DNA of 64,000 bases. Source: Eriocheir sinensis (lineage: Eukaryota > Arthropoda > Malacostraca > Decapoda > Varunidae). The notes under the pieces were generated by a model. It saw nothing but the letters and a program-made list of their open reading frames with translations. It made no database searches and was not told where the DNA came from. The stretch lies in the NCBI RefSeq assembly GCF_024679095.1, contig NW_026112142.1, positions 840,278 through 904,277 on the forward strand, given 5' to 3'. Position numbers and translations under genes: made by a program. Below, piece after piece: positions 20,980-30,349 of the stretch; the stretch's first letter is position 1, and each line of letters begins with the position of its first letter.

Positions 20980-21795
20980 AGAAACTACTTGAGAAATGTA
21001 GGCTACTAGAAAAGTTTAAAGCACAGCTGAAATTATTTTATAGATATGTCAATAGCAAGCTGAATAACAAAGAAGAAATAAATAAACTTAAGGTGGACGG
21101 TGAAAAGTAATAGGATGCTGCAGCAATGGTGGAAGTTATGATTTTTTATTCTTTATCTTATTTATTTATCTTTTTTTTTACGTTTTCACCTATGGCGCCG
21201 GTAGGCTTTCTTGGTGGTGCCTGATGGTCGGCCCCAGCCCATTGTGGCGCAGGCAAGTGTTTATAGTGGTGCCATCTCGCATTGGCTCATGCTGCCCCCC
21301 TGAGCTCACCTTTGATCCTAGAATCTAGTTTTTTTTTTTCAGGCAGTGTTTACAAGGGAGAGTGACTTTAATGGACAAGAAGGAAGAGAGGAAAATATGG
21401 AGTACCTGGAAGGAAGACAAGTTTCAGTACAAGAGGTGGAAGGATTAATGGAAGGTCTGGACGTGAGGAAGGCACTAGGACCGGATGGTGTGTCAGGCTG
21501 GGTCTTAAGGGAGTGCAGTAAGGAATTAGCTGATAAGATCCAATGTGTCATAGTCAGCTCTCTAGCAGAAGGTAAGGTCCCAGCAGACTGGAAGTGAGCA
21601 GACATTACGCCAATTCACAAACGAGGATGCTGGGAAGACTCTTGTCTTTGACAAGTGAAGTAGTGAATGTCTGTGAAAGGTTGATCAAAGATAAATGGAT
21701 GAACTATCTGGTGAGACAACAGATTGACGGACAAACAGTACGGCTTTGGAGGAGGAAAATCTTGTACATTGAACTTGATGTGCTATGTAGCCACC
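20980..21795 (+). pseudogene. CR1-like LINE RT fragment with inverted SINE inside
   Basis: 21346-21597 encodes VEGLMEGLDVRKALGPDGVS, GWVLRECSKELADKIQ and AEGKVPADWK, the start of an RT. Broken continuation VVNVCERLIKDKWMNYLV to 21795. It ends 20 bp from Fat-like exon 17. Confidence 0.7.
21165..21330 (-). mobile_element. SINE 3' body, minus strand
   Basis: Reverse complement of the 24586 SINE body (GGCGCCGGTAGGCTTTCTTG, GCATTGGCTCATGCTGCCCC). Confidence 0.65.
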
Positions 21796-21813
21796 ACTAC
21801 CTTCTCGCCTCAC

Positions 21814-21957
21814 CTGCACGACCACGGTATAGTTGTCTTGCGTGAACTTGGGCGCATTGTCGTTGACGTCGCCCACCTGGATCACGACCTGAGCCATGGC
21901 AGTGTTGCTGGGTGTGCCCAAGTCCCTGGCACCCAGCGTCAACTGGTACTTTGCGAC
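21814..21957 (-). CDS. kug: Fat-like cadherin exon 17 visible
   Basis: 144 bp, 48 codons. Acceptor CCTCCTCAG before GTCGCAAAG; donor GTGCAG|GTGAGGCG. It encodes VAKYQLTLGARDLGTPSNTA, MAQVVIQVGDVNDNAPKFTQ and DNYTVVVQ. It ends in phase 0, whereas the next exon found (16174) starts with two bases of a split codon; roughly 7-9 residues (the E-x-x-x-G-x stretch) are missing. A polypurine block of about 250 bp on the plus strand (polypyrimidine on the transcribed strand) lies directly upstream of the acceptor. Confidence 0.9.
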
Positions 21958-21971
21958 CTGAGGAGGTGACG

Positions 21972-22232
21972 AAAAAGAAGAAGAGGAGGAGGAGGAGGAG
22001 GAGGAGGAGGAATAAGATGAAGAAATGAAACGAAGAGAGAAGGGAAAAGGAAAGAGAAAAGGAAAGAAGAAAAGGAAAATAAAGAAGGGAAAAGAATAAG
22101 GGGAGAAGAAGAAGAAATGAAATAAAAAAAAACAAAGAAGAACAGGAAGAAGAAAAAAGAATTATGAAGCAAGAGGAAAAAATAATAATAATGACAAGAA
22201 GGGAAAGAAGAAGAAAAAGAAAAAAAGTTCAA
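21972..22232. repeat. About 260-bp polypurine tract
   Basis: Almost only A and G on the plus strand, starting as (GGA)n at 21984. On the transcribed strand it is a C/T tract directly upstream of the exon 17 acceptor. Confidence 0.85.
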
Positions 22233-22369
22233 AATCAATTAAATCAGCTTTGTATGATAATTTAGGAACTGTCTTGACATGCCTGATTTGATTTTCCAAC
22301 AACACAAAGGATTTGATATCACAATTATTTTCTTACTGGGAGTATATGTAACCCAAGGCCAGTAAAAAT

Positions 22370-23370
22370 GAAAGGCAAAAAGGAGCTGCCATTAAGCTGC
22401 TAAGGGCATAACATCAACAGTCTTGGAGGGTCACAAAAGAAGATGGAAGAGGTATTTGGCCTAGGAAGGTATGAGGAGGGAGGTTAAAGGCCACTATCAA
22501 CTATATTTGGGTCGCAAGGCAATGAGAACAGAAAAAAAGGAGCTATAAGGGTATAACATCAAGCCTCGAAAAGTAACAAAAAAGAAGAGACAGGAGAGGT
22601 ATTTAGCCTAAGGAGGCATGAGGAGGGAGGTTAACCCGGTAGCAGCGACGGGTCAAATTTGTGTCTTTACCGTGTAGCAGCGACGGGCTAAATTTGTGCC
22701 ATGATATAAACCCCCAAAAATAGATGATACATAAACTGATTACAAATGCTTTGATATATATTATGAAATGGTTTGTGTGAGTGATAATTTTTTCTCATTT
22801 TTCTCACTTAGAGGGACCATTAAGAAACATGATCCCTGCTGCTACTGGGTTAAAGGTCACTATTAACTGTAATTGGGTCACAGGGCAATGAAAACAGGAA
22901 GGACAAAAGGAGCTGTGAGTTGCTAAGGGCATAACATCAAGTCTTGGAGTAACAAAAAAGAAGAGATTGAAGAGACATTTAGCCAGGAGAGATAGGAGAA
23001 GAAAGGTGCAAAGCCACTATCAACTGAATTTGGGTCACAGGGCAATGGCAACAGAAAGGAGCTTAAAGTTTTGAAAGGGTATAAAATCAATAGTCTTGGA
23101 AGGTAACAAAAAAAGAAGATGGGAGAGGTATTTAGCCAGGAGAGATAGGAGTACAGCGCTGCAAAGCCACTATCAACTACATTCAGGTCGCAGGGCAATG
23201 AGAACAAAGATAAAAGGAGCTCAGAATTGCAAAAGGGCATAACATCAAGTGTTGGAGGGTAACAAAAAAGAAGATGGAAGAGACGTTTATCCAGGAAAGA
23301 TACGAGTAGAGTGCTGCAAAGCCACTATCATCTGTATTTGGGTCGCAGGGCATGTTGAATTATACAGCCA
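22370..23370. repeat. Tandem array, about 150-bp unit, 6 copies
   Basis: Repeated GGGCATAACATCAA-GTCTTGG and GCCACTATCAACT-TATTTGGGTC blocks. A MITE (22631-22853) sits in the second copy. It lies in the intron between Fat-like exons 16 and 17. Confidence 0.8.
22631..22853 (+). mobile_element. piggyBac-like MITE family 1, copy 6
   Basis: TTAACCCGGTAGCAGC start and CTGCTACTGGGTTAA end, two 35-bp units. It is inserted in a 150-bp tandem array. Confidence 0.8.
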
Positions 23371-23467
23371 ACAGGACAGAAACTAGCAGACAGCAATATT
23401 ATTAGGATGAGGAAAGTTATTACATCATGTGAATGCTATACCTAAAAATATGATCCTAGTTACTTAC

Positions 23468-23605
23468 CTTTTCCCTGTCCAGTTTCTTGATGACAGTGAT
23501 GATGCCAGTGTCGTCATCAATAGTGAAGCAGTGGTCTTCGTTTCCCGCCCTGATGCTGTAGCGGACGAGGCTGTTCACGCCATGGTCCACGTCGCTGGCT
23601 GAGAC
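23468..23605 (-). CDS. kug: Fat-like cadherin exon 16 visible
   Basis: 138 bp, 46 codons, phase 0 at both ends. Acceptor TCACCGCAG before GTCTCAG; donor GAAAAG|GTAAGTAA. It encodes VSASDVDHGVNSLVRYSIR, AGNEDHCFTIDDDTGIITVI and KKLDREK, then joins VAKYQLTLGARD of the next exon. This is a complete and typical cadherin core. Confidence 0.92.
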
Positions 23606-23679
23606 CTGCGGTGAAGGGAAAAAAGTTGTCATTCGTAGAGTCACATTAGTGTAGTTGTGGGTCGCTTTTAGTTTGCTAA

Positions 23680-24265
23680 CACCTTGACTGTGGATTTCCT
23701 ACCAGAAGACATCACCAAGCTACAGGGATGGAACAAAAAGTGGCTGCTACAATTCATTGAAGAAAAATGTTAAGTCCTGCATCTTGGGAGGGGATATCCA
23801 GCACACCAATACCACATGGGAAACACTCCACCATCGACCACGGAGGCAGAGAAAGACCTGGGAGTATATGTGTAGTGCGGCGACTAGGTCTGATAAGGGA
23901 GCCTCCCATAACCCACTTGGCGAGTGGGGGCACCTCTTCGGCCGACTCGGTAGGGAATGGCTCTCCCGTCACGCTGGTTGCGGGTTCAATCCCAGGCAGC
24001 CGGCGAATACCTTCTCCTGGTCTTGATTAATTTCTCGTGTGTTTCGATACACGCAGAGGTCGTGTTGGAGAATAGGAAAAAGGAAAAATATGCTCTCGGG
24101 GCATGACATATGTTACCAGGCTACCAGTGAAGGGATATCCAGCACACCAATACCACATGGGAAATACTCCACTATCCACCACAGAGGCAGAGAAAGACCA
24201 GGGAGTATGTGTTACCAGGCTACCAGTGAAGGCCAAATTCGTACCAATCGCAGCAGATGGGTTAA
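23680..24265 (+). mobile_element. TTAA-type MITE family 2, copy 2, interrupted by a SINE-like insert
   Basis: Starts with the family-2 left end (CTTGACTGTGGATTTCC), has the RT-derived segment and units at 23800-23870 and 24110-24230, and ends CGCAGCAGATGGGTTAA at 24265. A tRNA-SINE-like segment (about 23873-24108) sits inside it. The left TTAA has decayed. Confidence 0.6.
23873..24108 (+). mobile_element. tRNA-like SINE or tRNA-derived insert
   Basis: Contains GGTTGCGGGTTCAATCCCAG (box-B-like) at about 23968 and a GC-rich head, and sits inside a family-2 MITE. It does not fold into a clear tRNA by eye. Confidence 0.45.
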
Positions 24266-24349
24266 TGAGAGTGCAGAGGAAAATAGAACCTGCAGTAGTT
24301 TTAACATTAGGAATAACCTTATGAAAAGTTGTGGATATGAATGTACTTG

Positions 24350-24575
24350 AGAAAATGAAGAGAAAAAGGAAAAGGAGGAAGAGGAAGAGGAAGGAGGAGG
24401 AGGGGGAGAAGAAAGAAGAATATGAAAGGAGAAGCAAAAGAAGTAAAAGAAGAAAAAGAGGAAATAGAAAAAGAAAAAGAAAAAGAAGAAGAGGAAGATG
24501 AAGAAAATGAAGAAGAAAAGAAAAAGGAAAAAGAGGAAAGAAGGAAAAAGAAGAAGGAAGGAAAAAATAAACTAT
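24350..24575. repeat. About 220-bp polypurine tract
   Basis: Runs of GAAGAGGAAGAGGAAGGAGG and AAAGAAAAAG, directly before the tRNA-derived SINE. Confidence 0.85.
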
Positions 24576-24585
24576 TCCGGAACTC

Positions 24586-24900
24586 CTAAGAGGCAGTGGT
24601 GAGTTGACAGTGTGACGGCGCCGCGCTCAGGAGGACGCGAGTTCAATCCCCGCCCGGTGCCACCAAGCTGAGATTTTTCAGCCGCCGCCGAGTGGCTTAA
24701 AACTACCCACATGCTGTCCAAAAGACCACCTATCAACCCGGACTTTAGATTCTAGGAGGGCAGCATGAGCCAATGCAAGATGGCGCCACTATAAACACTG
24801 GCCTGCGCCACAACGAGCTGGGCCATACCATCAGGCCCCTCCAAAAACAAGCCTACTGGCGCCACAGGCAAAGATGTAAAAAAAGAAAAAGAAAAAAAAA
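24586..24900 (+). mobile_element. tRNA-derived SINE
   Basis: Box-B-like GAGTTCAATCCCCGCC near 24640 in a tRNA-like head (GGCGCCGCGCTCAGGAGGAC), then a body containing GGGCAGCATGAGCCAATGCA and GCCTACTGGCGCCACAGGCA, and an A-rich 3' tail. Confidence 0.65.
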
Positions 24901-24904
24901 GTGT

Positions 24905-25485
24905 TGCTGACTAATGTCACCATCAAGTGAAGCGCTGCACCAGGTGTATCATGTTCCTCAGTATCATCCGGCACACACAGAAAGGATGCTTTTGATTTCC
25001 ACCTTCACTACTCTCCATAAGCTTAGTGACACCAGCAGCAAGTAAAGACATCTGGGTTCAATTTTCTACTTAAACAGGATATTCATTCTTTTATCCTGCT
25101 CACTGGTACACTCTGCAACAGCCTTTCTTTCACTGTATTACCTCCTTCCTGAGACCTATTCAGTAGTTAAGGATTTAGTGGTTAGGGTAACTGAGGAGGC
25201 TGTTGGGTACAGGGTGAGTGGAAAAGAGACCTAAAACATTGCACCAGGTATGTCAAGTTTCCCACTATCAAACGGTGCACACAGAGAGAACGATTTTGAT
25301 TCCCATCTTTACTTCTCTCCATAAGCTTAGTAACACCAGCAGCAAGTAAAGACATCTGGGTTCACTTCATTGCATTACTCCTTCCAGATCTATTTAGCAG
25401 TTAAGGATTTAGTGACTAGGGTAACTGAGGGGTACAGGGTGTGTGGTGGAGGGAAGAAAGGGAATGCATGGAGGTCAGATGAGAC
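24905..25485. repeat. Direct duplication, about 295-bp unit, 2 copies
   Basis: CTCTCCATAAGCTTAGTGAC and ACACCAGCAGCAAGTAAAGA recur at about 25012 and 25315, with GTTAAGGATTTAGTG at about 25157 and 25402. Confidence 0.7.
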
Positions 25486-25504
25486 GAAGGAGGCACTTGC
25501 TTAC

Positions 25505-25702
25505 CTGCGCCACGCTGGCGCCTTGCAGAGCGTCTTCCTTGACTGTGGCGGTGTAGGTGGGCAGTGTGAACACCGGGGAGTTGTCATTCACATCAGTGAT
25601 TGTTAGGTTGACCAAGGCCGTGGCAGACAGAGGTGGCACCTACTGTCGCCACCACCTGCTGTACGCGCTCAAAGTCCACCTCGGCGCCAATGCTTATCAC
25701 AC
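25505..25702 (-). CDS. kug: Fat-like cadherin exon 15 visible, with frame break
   Basis: Acceptor TTCCACAG before GTGTGAT; donor GGCGCAG|GTAAGC. The 5' part encodes GVISIGAEVDFERVQQVVAT and the 3' part VPPLSATALVNLTITDVNDN followed by SPVFTLPTYTATVKEDALQG. The two parts are in different frames, with the break near 25636-25650. The expected Y-x-V-x-A-x-DxG segment is shortened there, so this looks like a small deletion rather than a one-base slip. It joins in phase 0 to VSASDVDHGVN. Confidence 0.85.
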
Positions 25703-25743
25703 CTGTGGAAGTGGTGGGTCATGAGGGACTTGCAGGGAATTAG

Positions 25744-25745
<2 letters not shown>

Positions 25746-25787
<42 letters not shown>

Positions 25788-25788
25788 A
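25746..25788. repeat. (AC)n microsatellite
   Basis: About 21 units, 45 bp upstream of the Fat-like exon 15 acceptor. Confidence 0.9.
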
Positions 25789-26133
25789 GCCAAAGAGACT
25801 AATTCAATTTTCAGCGGTGAAATCAAACTGTCGTCTGACACCAGTATGAAGTCAGTCTGGGTGGGGCCCGAACCTCTTCACAGCGCTGCCGCATCATCCC
25901 AAATACATCACTCCCTCCCTCATGTGTTATCTACATACTATTTGAAATTGTGTATCAAGTATTCAGTATACAGTAAATAAGATTTGATGCTATGGCCAGG
26001 GAACTCCCCGAACACCCTGCCCAAACTGACGTCATGGCTGAGTTGAACTATAATAAACTACTGATATATATATTGCAGAATGATTTGGACTCTGAAAAAA
26101 AAGAAAAAAAAAGGGTGTTGATCACAAGTGTAC

Positions 26134-26322
26134 CAGTCTTTGGGTGGATGTGCAGGTACTCCTCCAGCGTGGTGTGCTGAAGGGAGTAAGAGATTTCTGC
26201 ATTGATGCCGATGTCCCTTGAGGTGGCCATGACCCGCAGGACTTCTGTCCCCACGGCCGTGTTCTCTGCCACGGAAGTTTCGAGGAGTTTCCTCACAAAC
26301 TCAGGAGCATTATCATTCACAT
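26134..26322 (-). CDS. kug: Fat-like cadherin exon 14 visible
   Basis: 189 bp. Acceptor CCCCCACAG before ATGTGAATG; donor AAAGACTG|GTACACTT. It encodes DVNDNAPEFVRKLLETSVAE, NTAVGTEVLRVMATSRDIGI, NAEISYSLQHTTLEEYLHI and HPKTG. It joins in phase to GVISIGAEVDFERV of the next exon. The repeat core has TSRDIGI in place of the usual DxD, suggesting weakened calcium binding at that position. Confidence 0.9.
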
Positions 26323-26719
26323 CTGTGGGGGGACAGAGCTCACTGCCTTGCTTTGAAGCATTCTCGTACAAGAAGAGATCATAATGCAGATATACGGGAC
26401 AGAGGCTCAAAAATATATGGAGGATGGACTCATTATCTAAAATACAAATAAACTTGGCCTTCCAAATGATATCAGTGAGACTAAGTTTGAAGAATTGATT
26501 ATTCCTTAAGGTTTTTAAACATAAACATCAAAGCAACTATTTTTTTTCATGCAAGTAAACTCTGATTGCTGTTGATTACTGTTGGCAGGACACTTTATAT
26601 TGTGAGGACTCAATGGTCAATCTAACGAGGGCATGTTGGAATGGTTCCTTTAAACATATCTTCTCAATCGTGACTTATGGATAGAGACTACCATTAGGAA
26701 AATCTGTCTGTCTGGTCAG

Positions 26720-27182
26720 GGCAGTTAAGGTAGTGCTCTGCTACTGGTAACATGTAACACAGTACAACCAGCCGCAGGGTCGGGTAGTCAGCGGCTAAAC
26801 CGGCAACCCCACTGGTTTTGTTTTGGACCAGTGAGGAGGGTGTGCTGGACCCCCAGGTGGATTCAAATAAAGACCATTCTAAGGGCAGATGAACTCATGT
26901 TTATTAGAGTCAATGGCCATCCAGTTCCAGCTACGGGTGAAATAGCGGGTGGTAAACTTCATAGCCCCCTGCTCCTGCTGCCTTGTAGGGTTTGGCTGTT
27001 TCGTTCAGGCAAAGGCTTGGGCCGCCATTTAAAATAAGTGGTTGGGTGTGTCTCTAATGGCCCATGCACCCAGAAAATCTCGCGCCAAAAACTGAAAATG
27101 GCTTGATTTATGAGCCATAAACCGTCCAACCACTCATGAAGAGTGAAAACGGACTTTAAACGATGATGATGATGATGATGAT
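26720..27182 (+). mobile_element. Dispersed retroposon with (GAT)n tail
   Basis: A coherent non-coding block (GCAGGGTCGGGTAGTCAGCG, GGACTTTAAACGATGATGAT) ending in a GAT microsatellite, typical of SINEs that use RTE-type LINE tails. Assignment is by structure only. Confidence 0.4.
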
Positions 27183-27315
27183 TAGGAAAACCTGTTTGAG
27201 TAAATTGGGTAATATAAAACATGGATTTCAGCATAAATCTGATCCTCTGTTGGAATCCTCTTGTCTTAAACTAGTAAGGCTTAGGACATGAGAACCAATG
27301 TAGATGCATGCTCCA

Positions 27316-27514
27316 TTAGCTCGGTAGCAGCGACGGGCCAAGCTTATGGTTTTACCGCGTACCAGCGACGGGCCAAATTTTTGCCTTGATATAAACCCCA
27401 AAAATAGAGGATGCATAAACTGATCACAAATGGGTTGATATATATAATATAATGATTTGCATGAGTGATGATTTTTCTCTTTATTTTTTACATGATCCCC
27501 AGCTACAGGGTTAG
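27316..27514 (+). mobile_element. piggyBac-like MITE family 1, copy 7 (diverged, TTAG borders)
   Basis: Same internal sequence, more diverged. The borders read TTAG on both sides instead of TTAA. Confidence 0.65.
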
Positions 27515-27649
27515 AGACTCCTAAACTTCTTAGTATTTTCTGATAGATTTGTTCTGTTTTTTGGTACTAGTTTGTGCATGACAGATTTTTGTAATATGCA
27601 CCTCACTGGTACCTACTTATGCCCAAGACACTTTGAAACCACTGTGACG

Positions 27650-27990
27650 ATGAGCTGCGTGGTGGATATCATAGACTTCAGACTTGGTTCATATTTTAGC
27701 GCATGGAAAGATGCACCTTGAACGGCCTTGATCTTGACCTTTGACCTTGACCTCAAAAAGTTTGCTCAGGTCAGTTTAAAAAAAAAATCAAAACAAATGC
27801 TTTCATATGATGGCCTTGACCTTGACCTTTGACCTCAAAAAGTTTGCCTAGGTCAGAGTTAAAAAAAAAAAAAAATTCATCAAATTTCGAAACAAATGCT
27901 TCCATATGATGCATAAGGTCACAGTTGATGCCCATACCAATTTTCAAGATGATCTTTGGCGGAGGTGTGCACTCTCCGAGTGCTATGAGT
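27650..27990. repeat. Repeat with nuclear-receptor-like half sites
   Basis: Two partial copies of about 90 bp contain TGACCTTTGACCT (27735-27747 and 27823-27835), a direct repeat of TGACCT spaced by one base, with GACCTCAAAAAGTTTGC. Confidence 0.5.
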
Positions 27991-28069
27991 CTAATTATTA
28001 TGATAATTATTATTCTCATTATCATTATGTGTGATCATGAGCCTCACAGAACAGCATAAAAGCCCTAAT

Positions 28070-28170
28070 ACCCGTGTTTTTTGTGAGGGGCATGAACAGC
28101 AAGGAAAATGGGAGTGAGATTTTTGCCCTTGAGCTGCCTCCCTTGATGTAAAAAAAAAAAAAAAAAGAAT
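28070..28170 (+). mobile_element. Short LINE 3' tail
   Basis: TTTTTGCCCTTGAGCTGCCT followed by A-run at 28149-28166. It lies just downstream of Fat-like exon 13. Confidence 0.55.
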
Positions 28171-28208
28171 CACCCAGACCTGATCCCCTGCCACAACAAA
28201 GCCTTTAC

Positions 28209-28389
28209 CGAGGTCAGGGTCCGTGGCAGACATCTTGAGGACGATGGTGTTGATGGGCGCGTCCTCCAGCAGGGTGGCGGCGTGGGTGGCCAGGGAGAAG
28301 GACGGGGGGTTGTCGTTGGTGTCCGTCACCAGGACCTCCACCACCACCTCACACTGCCAGGCCTTGTGCTCCCAGTCCTCCACCACAAC
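28209..28389 (-). CDS. kug: Fat-like cadherin exon 13 visible
   Basis: 181 bp. Acceptor CTGTCCAG before GTTGTGG; donor GACCTCG|GTAAAGGC. It encodes VVVEDWEHKAWQCEVVVEVL, the linker VTDTNDNPPSFSLATHAATL and LEDAPINTIVLKMSATDPDL. It ends one base into a codon. The next exon found (26322) begins with two bases of a codon, so it joins in phase, but the result jumps from ATDPDL straight to DVNDN: the middle of this repeat is missing. Confidence 0.9.
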
Positions 28390-28499
28390 CTGGACAGTCA
28401 CACCCGGAGTTTTGGACTCATCATAGGCACCATTACCCTAACCTGGCTACAACTAGTATTAATATTGTTATTACTATTATTATTGAGCCATGAAAGGCC

Positions 28500-28735
28500 A
28501 GTGTGTGTTTGTGTGTGTATTTACCTATTTGTAGTGTACAGGGCCTGAACTCAAGCTCGGATAGTCCCGTCTCCCAATCTATATTTGTCCAACTTTTCCT
28601 TCATTTTTTGGACACTGCCCGCTTCAACAATGTCTTTGTTTAGTCCATTTCATATATATATTCACACCTCAGTATGGAAAACTGTACTTCTTTATGTCTT
28701 TCAAACAAGTCTCCTTTCTCAATTTCTTGCTATGT

Positions 28736-28787
<52 letters not shown>

Positions 28788-29225
28788 ACCTATTTGTAGT
28801 CTACCAGGCCCGAGCTAAGCTCTAACAGTCCCGTCTCCATATCTACATTTATCCAACCTTCCCTTCAATTGTTGGACACTGTTCACTTCCACCACTTCTC
28901 CCCGCAAACTGTTCCAGGTGTTAACACTTCTATGTGGAAAACTATACTTGTTTTAAGTCACTCAAACAGGTTCCTTTATTAAGTTTCTCCCTATGTCCTC
29001 TCAGCCCATGCATTCTCGCAGTTAAGAAGATATCATCTCTATCCACCTCATCAAACTTATTTACCAACCTATAGCCTACAGCATGATCAGATATCTCTCC
29101 CTTCTTTGTTCCATGGAGTGTCGTCAAGTCCATCTCCTTCAATCTGTCTTCATACATCATATTTGAGAGTTCTGGGACCATTTAAGTTGCAATTCTCTGT
29201 ATCCTTTCCAGCTTTCTGATAGCCT
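28500..29225 (-). pseudogene. CR1-like LINE 3' fragment(s)
   Basis: The minus frame 28942-29181 encodes LKEMDLTTLHGTKKGEISDH and VNKFDEVDRDDIFLTARMHG, a CR1-type C-terminus. Two copies of the 3' end occur (28510-28690 and 28785-29225), both followed by TG repeats and GTATTTACCTATTTGTAG. Confidence 0.7.
28739..28785. repeat. (TG)n microsatellite
   Basis: Separates two CR1-like LINE 3' ends. Confidence 0.9.
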
Positions 29226-29230
29226 TTCTT

Positions 29231-29234
<4 letters not shown>

Positions 29235-29274
<40 letters not shown>
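29235..29274. repeat. (TG)n microsatellite next to a splice donor
   Basis: On the transcribed minus strand this is (CA)n starting about 10 bases after the GTAAGT donor of exon 12. Confidence 0.9.
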
Positions 29275-29277
<3 letters not shown>

Positions 29278-29283
29278 ACTTAC

Positions 29284-29519
29284 AGTGAGGTGGTAGTGGT
29301 CCCGTGCCTCTCTGTCCAGCTGGGTGGCTGTGGCCAAGTGGCCATTCAGCTGGTCAATACTGAAGTGGTGGGCGCTGTCCCCGGTGAGAATGTAGCGGCT
29401 CCGGGCAGCAGTGCCTTCATCGGCATCCCAGGACACAACAGAGGCCACGTGGGTGCCTGGGGTGGCGTCCTCGGAGATCTCCCGGCGGTAGATTGGCTCC
29501 TTGCACACCGGACCGTTGT
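29284..29519 (-). CDS. kug: Fat-like cadherin exon 12 visible
   Basis: 236 bp open exon. Acceptor CACGGCAG before ACAACGG; donor CTCACT|GTAAGTATTC. It encodes DNGPVCKEPIYRREISEDA, HVASVVSWDADEGTAARSRY, HHFSIDQLNGHLATATQLDR and EARDHYHLT. It joins in phase 0 to VVVEDWEHKAW. The donor is followed within about 10 bases by a (CA)n tract on the transcribed strand (29235-29274). Confidence 0.92.
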
Positions 29520-29636
29520 CTGCCGTGAAGCACATCAGTGTGAGTCACAGAAGTGCTAGACACTGCTTACTTAATTCATGACCTATTACCATACATTATC
29601 CATTATCATCTCAGGCAAGACTATACTGTCACAAAC

Positions 29637-29757
29637 CGTTGATGTCGATGACTGTTACAGTAACAGTCGTGTTGGCCGTAAACTTCCCGTCGGTGACGGT
29701 GACGGTGAGGGTGTACTCGGCCTGCCTCTCCCGGTCCAGCTCACCGGCCACGTACAC
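29637..29757 (-). CDS. kug: Fat-like cadherin exon 11 visible
   Basis: 121 bp. Acceptor ATATTCCAG before GTGTACG; donor CATCAACG|GTTTGTGA, a weak but GT donor. It encodes VYVAGELDRERQAEYTLTV, TVTDGKFTANTTVTVTVIDI and N. The 3' base joins AC of the next exon to give the linker DINDNGPVC. LDRE and the Y-x-L-x-V strand are clear. Confidence 0.92.
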
Positions 29758-29857
29758 CTGGAATATGGACCACAGCACCGTGACTCTCTCGTTAAGGAAC
29801 AGTTTCGTTGATAGCAGGTCACCATTGTTGTTGTGTCTCACCATCCCTCCCACCCAC

Positions 29858-29994
29858 CTCCCCTGAGGCGTGCACCAGGAATTGGCCATCAGGGTCGCCG
29901 CCGGTGATGAAGAAGTCAAGTTCGGCCACGGACTCGTCGGCGTCCGTCACGCTGAGCTCCACCACCGCCGTGCCCGTGGCGGTGTCCTCAGGCA
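29858..29994 (-). CDS. kug: Fat-like cadherin exon 10 visible
   Basis: 137 bp. Acceptor GACGCCAG before TGCCTGAGG; donor GGGGAG|GTGGGTGG. It encodes VPEDTATGTAVVELSVTDAD, ESVAELDFFITGGDPDGQF and LVHASGE. It joins in phase 0 to VYVAGELDRERQAEY of the next exon, which is only 100 bp away. The TDADE segment provides calcium ligands. Confidence 0.92.
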
Positions 29995-30117
29995 CTGGCG
30001 TCAAACAAAATTAATTTGGCAATGTTGATATATAAAACCTTCACAGCCAATGACATATTACAGAGAAAATCAATTTCCTGTCAATCATTTATCTATAAAA
30101 CCCTTGTAGTGCCTCAC

Positions 30118-30349
30118 CAGCAGTGGCGTAAGTGTCTTTGGTGAACACTGGAGGGTTGTCGTTGTAGTCCTTGACCAGTACAGTGACTCTTGTGCTGGTG
30201 GACAGAGGCTTGGGTGTGACGGTGAAGGAGTACTGGGCCATGGTCTCGCGGTCCAGCGGGGCCGCCAGGGTCAGCATCCCGGTGTGTGGATCAATGCGGA
30301 ACGTTGACTTCACTACAGCGCTTTCATCGGGGCCGAGGCTGTACTGGAT
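30118..30349 (-). CDS. kug: Fat-like cadherin exon 9 visible
   Basis: 232 bp open exon. Acceptor CCTCCTCAG before ATCCAG; donor ACTGCTG|GTGAGGC. It encodes IQYSLGPDESAVVKSTFRID, the turn PHTGMLTLAAPLDRETMAQY, and the linker VKDYNDNPPVFTKDTYATA. Its single 3' base joins TG of the next exon to give VPEDTATGTAVV. All expected cadherin positions (LDRE, YxF, DxNDNxP) are present. Confidence 0.92.

Noticed and set aside
23940..24010. tRNA gene
   Set aside because: A box-B-like sequence is present, but no convincing acceptor stem or anticodon arm could be folded by eye; better explained as a SINE.
28402..28434. Longer version of Fat-like exon 13 (adds SKTPGVTVQ)
   Set aside because: Open in frame, but joining exon 12 directly to GTTGTGG at 28389 gives a normal cadherin strand (HYHLTVVVEDWE) in the right phase, so the extra part is intronic.
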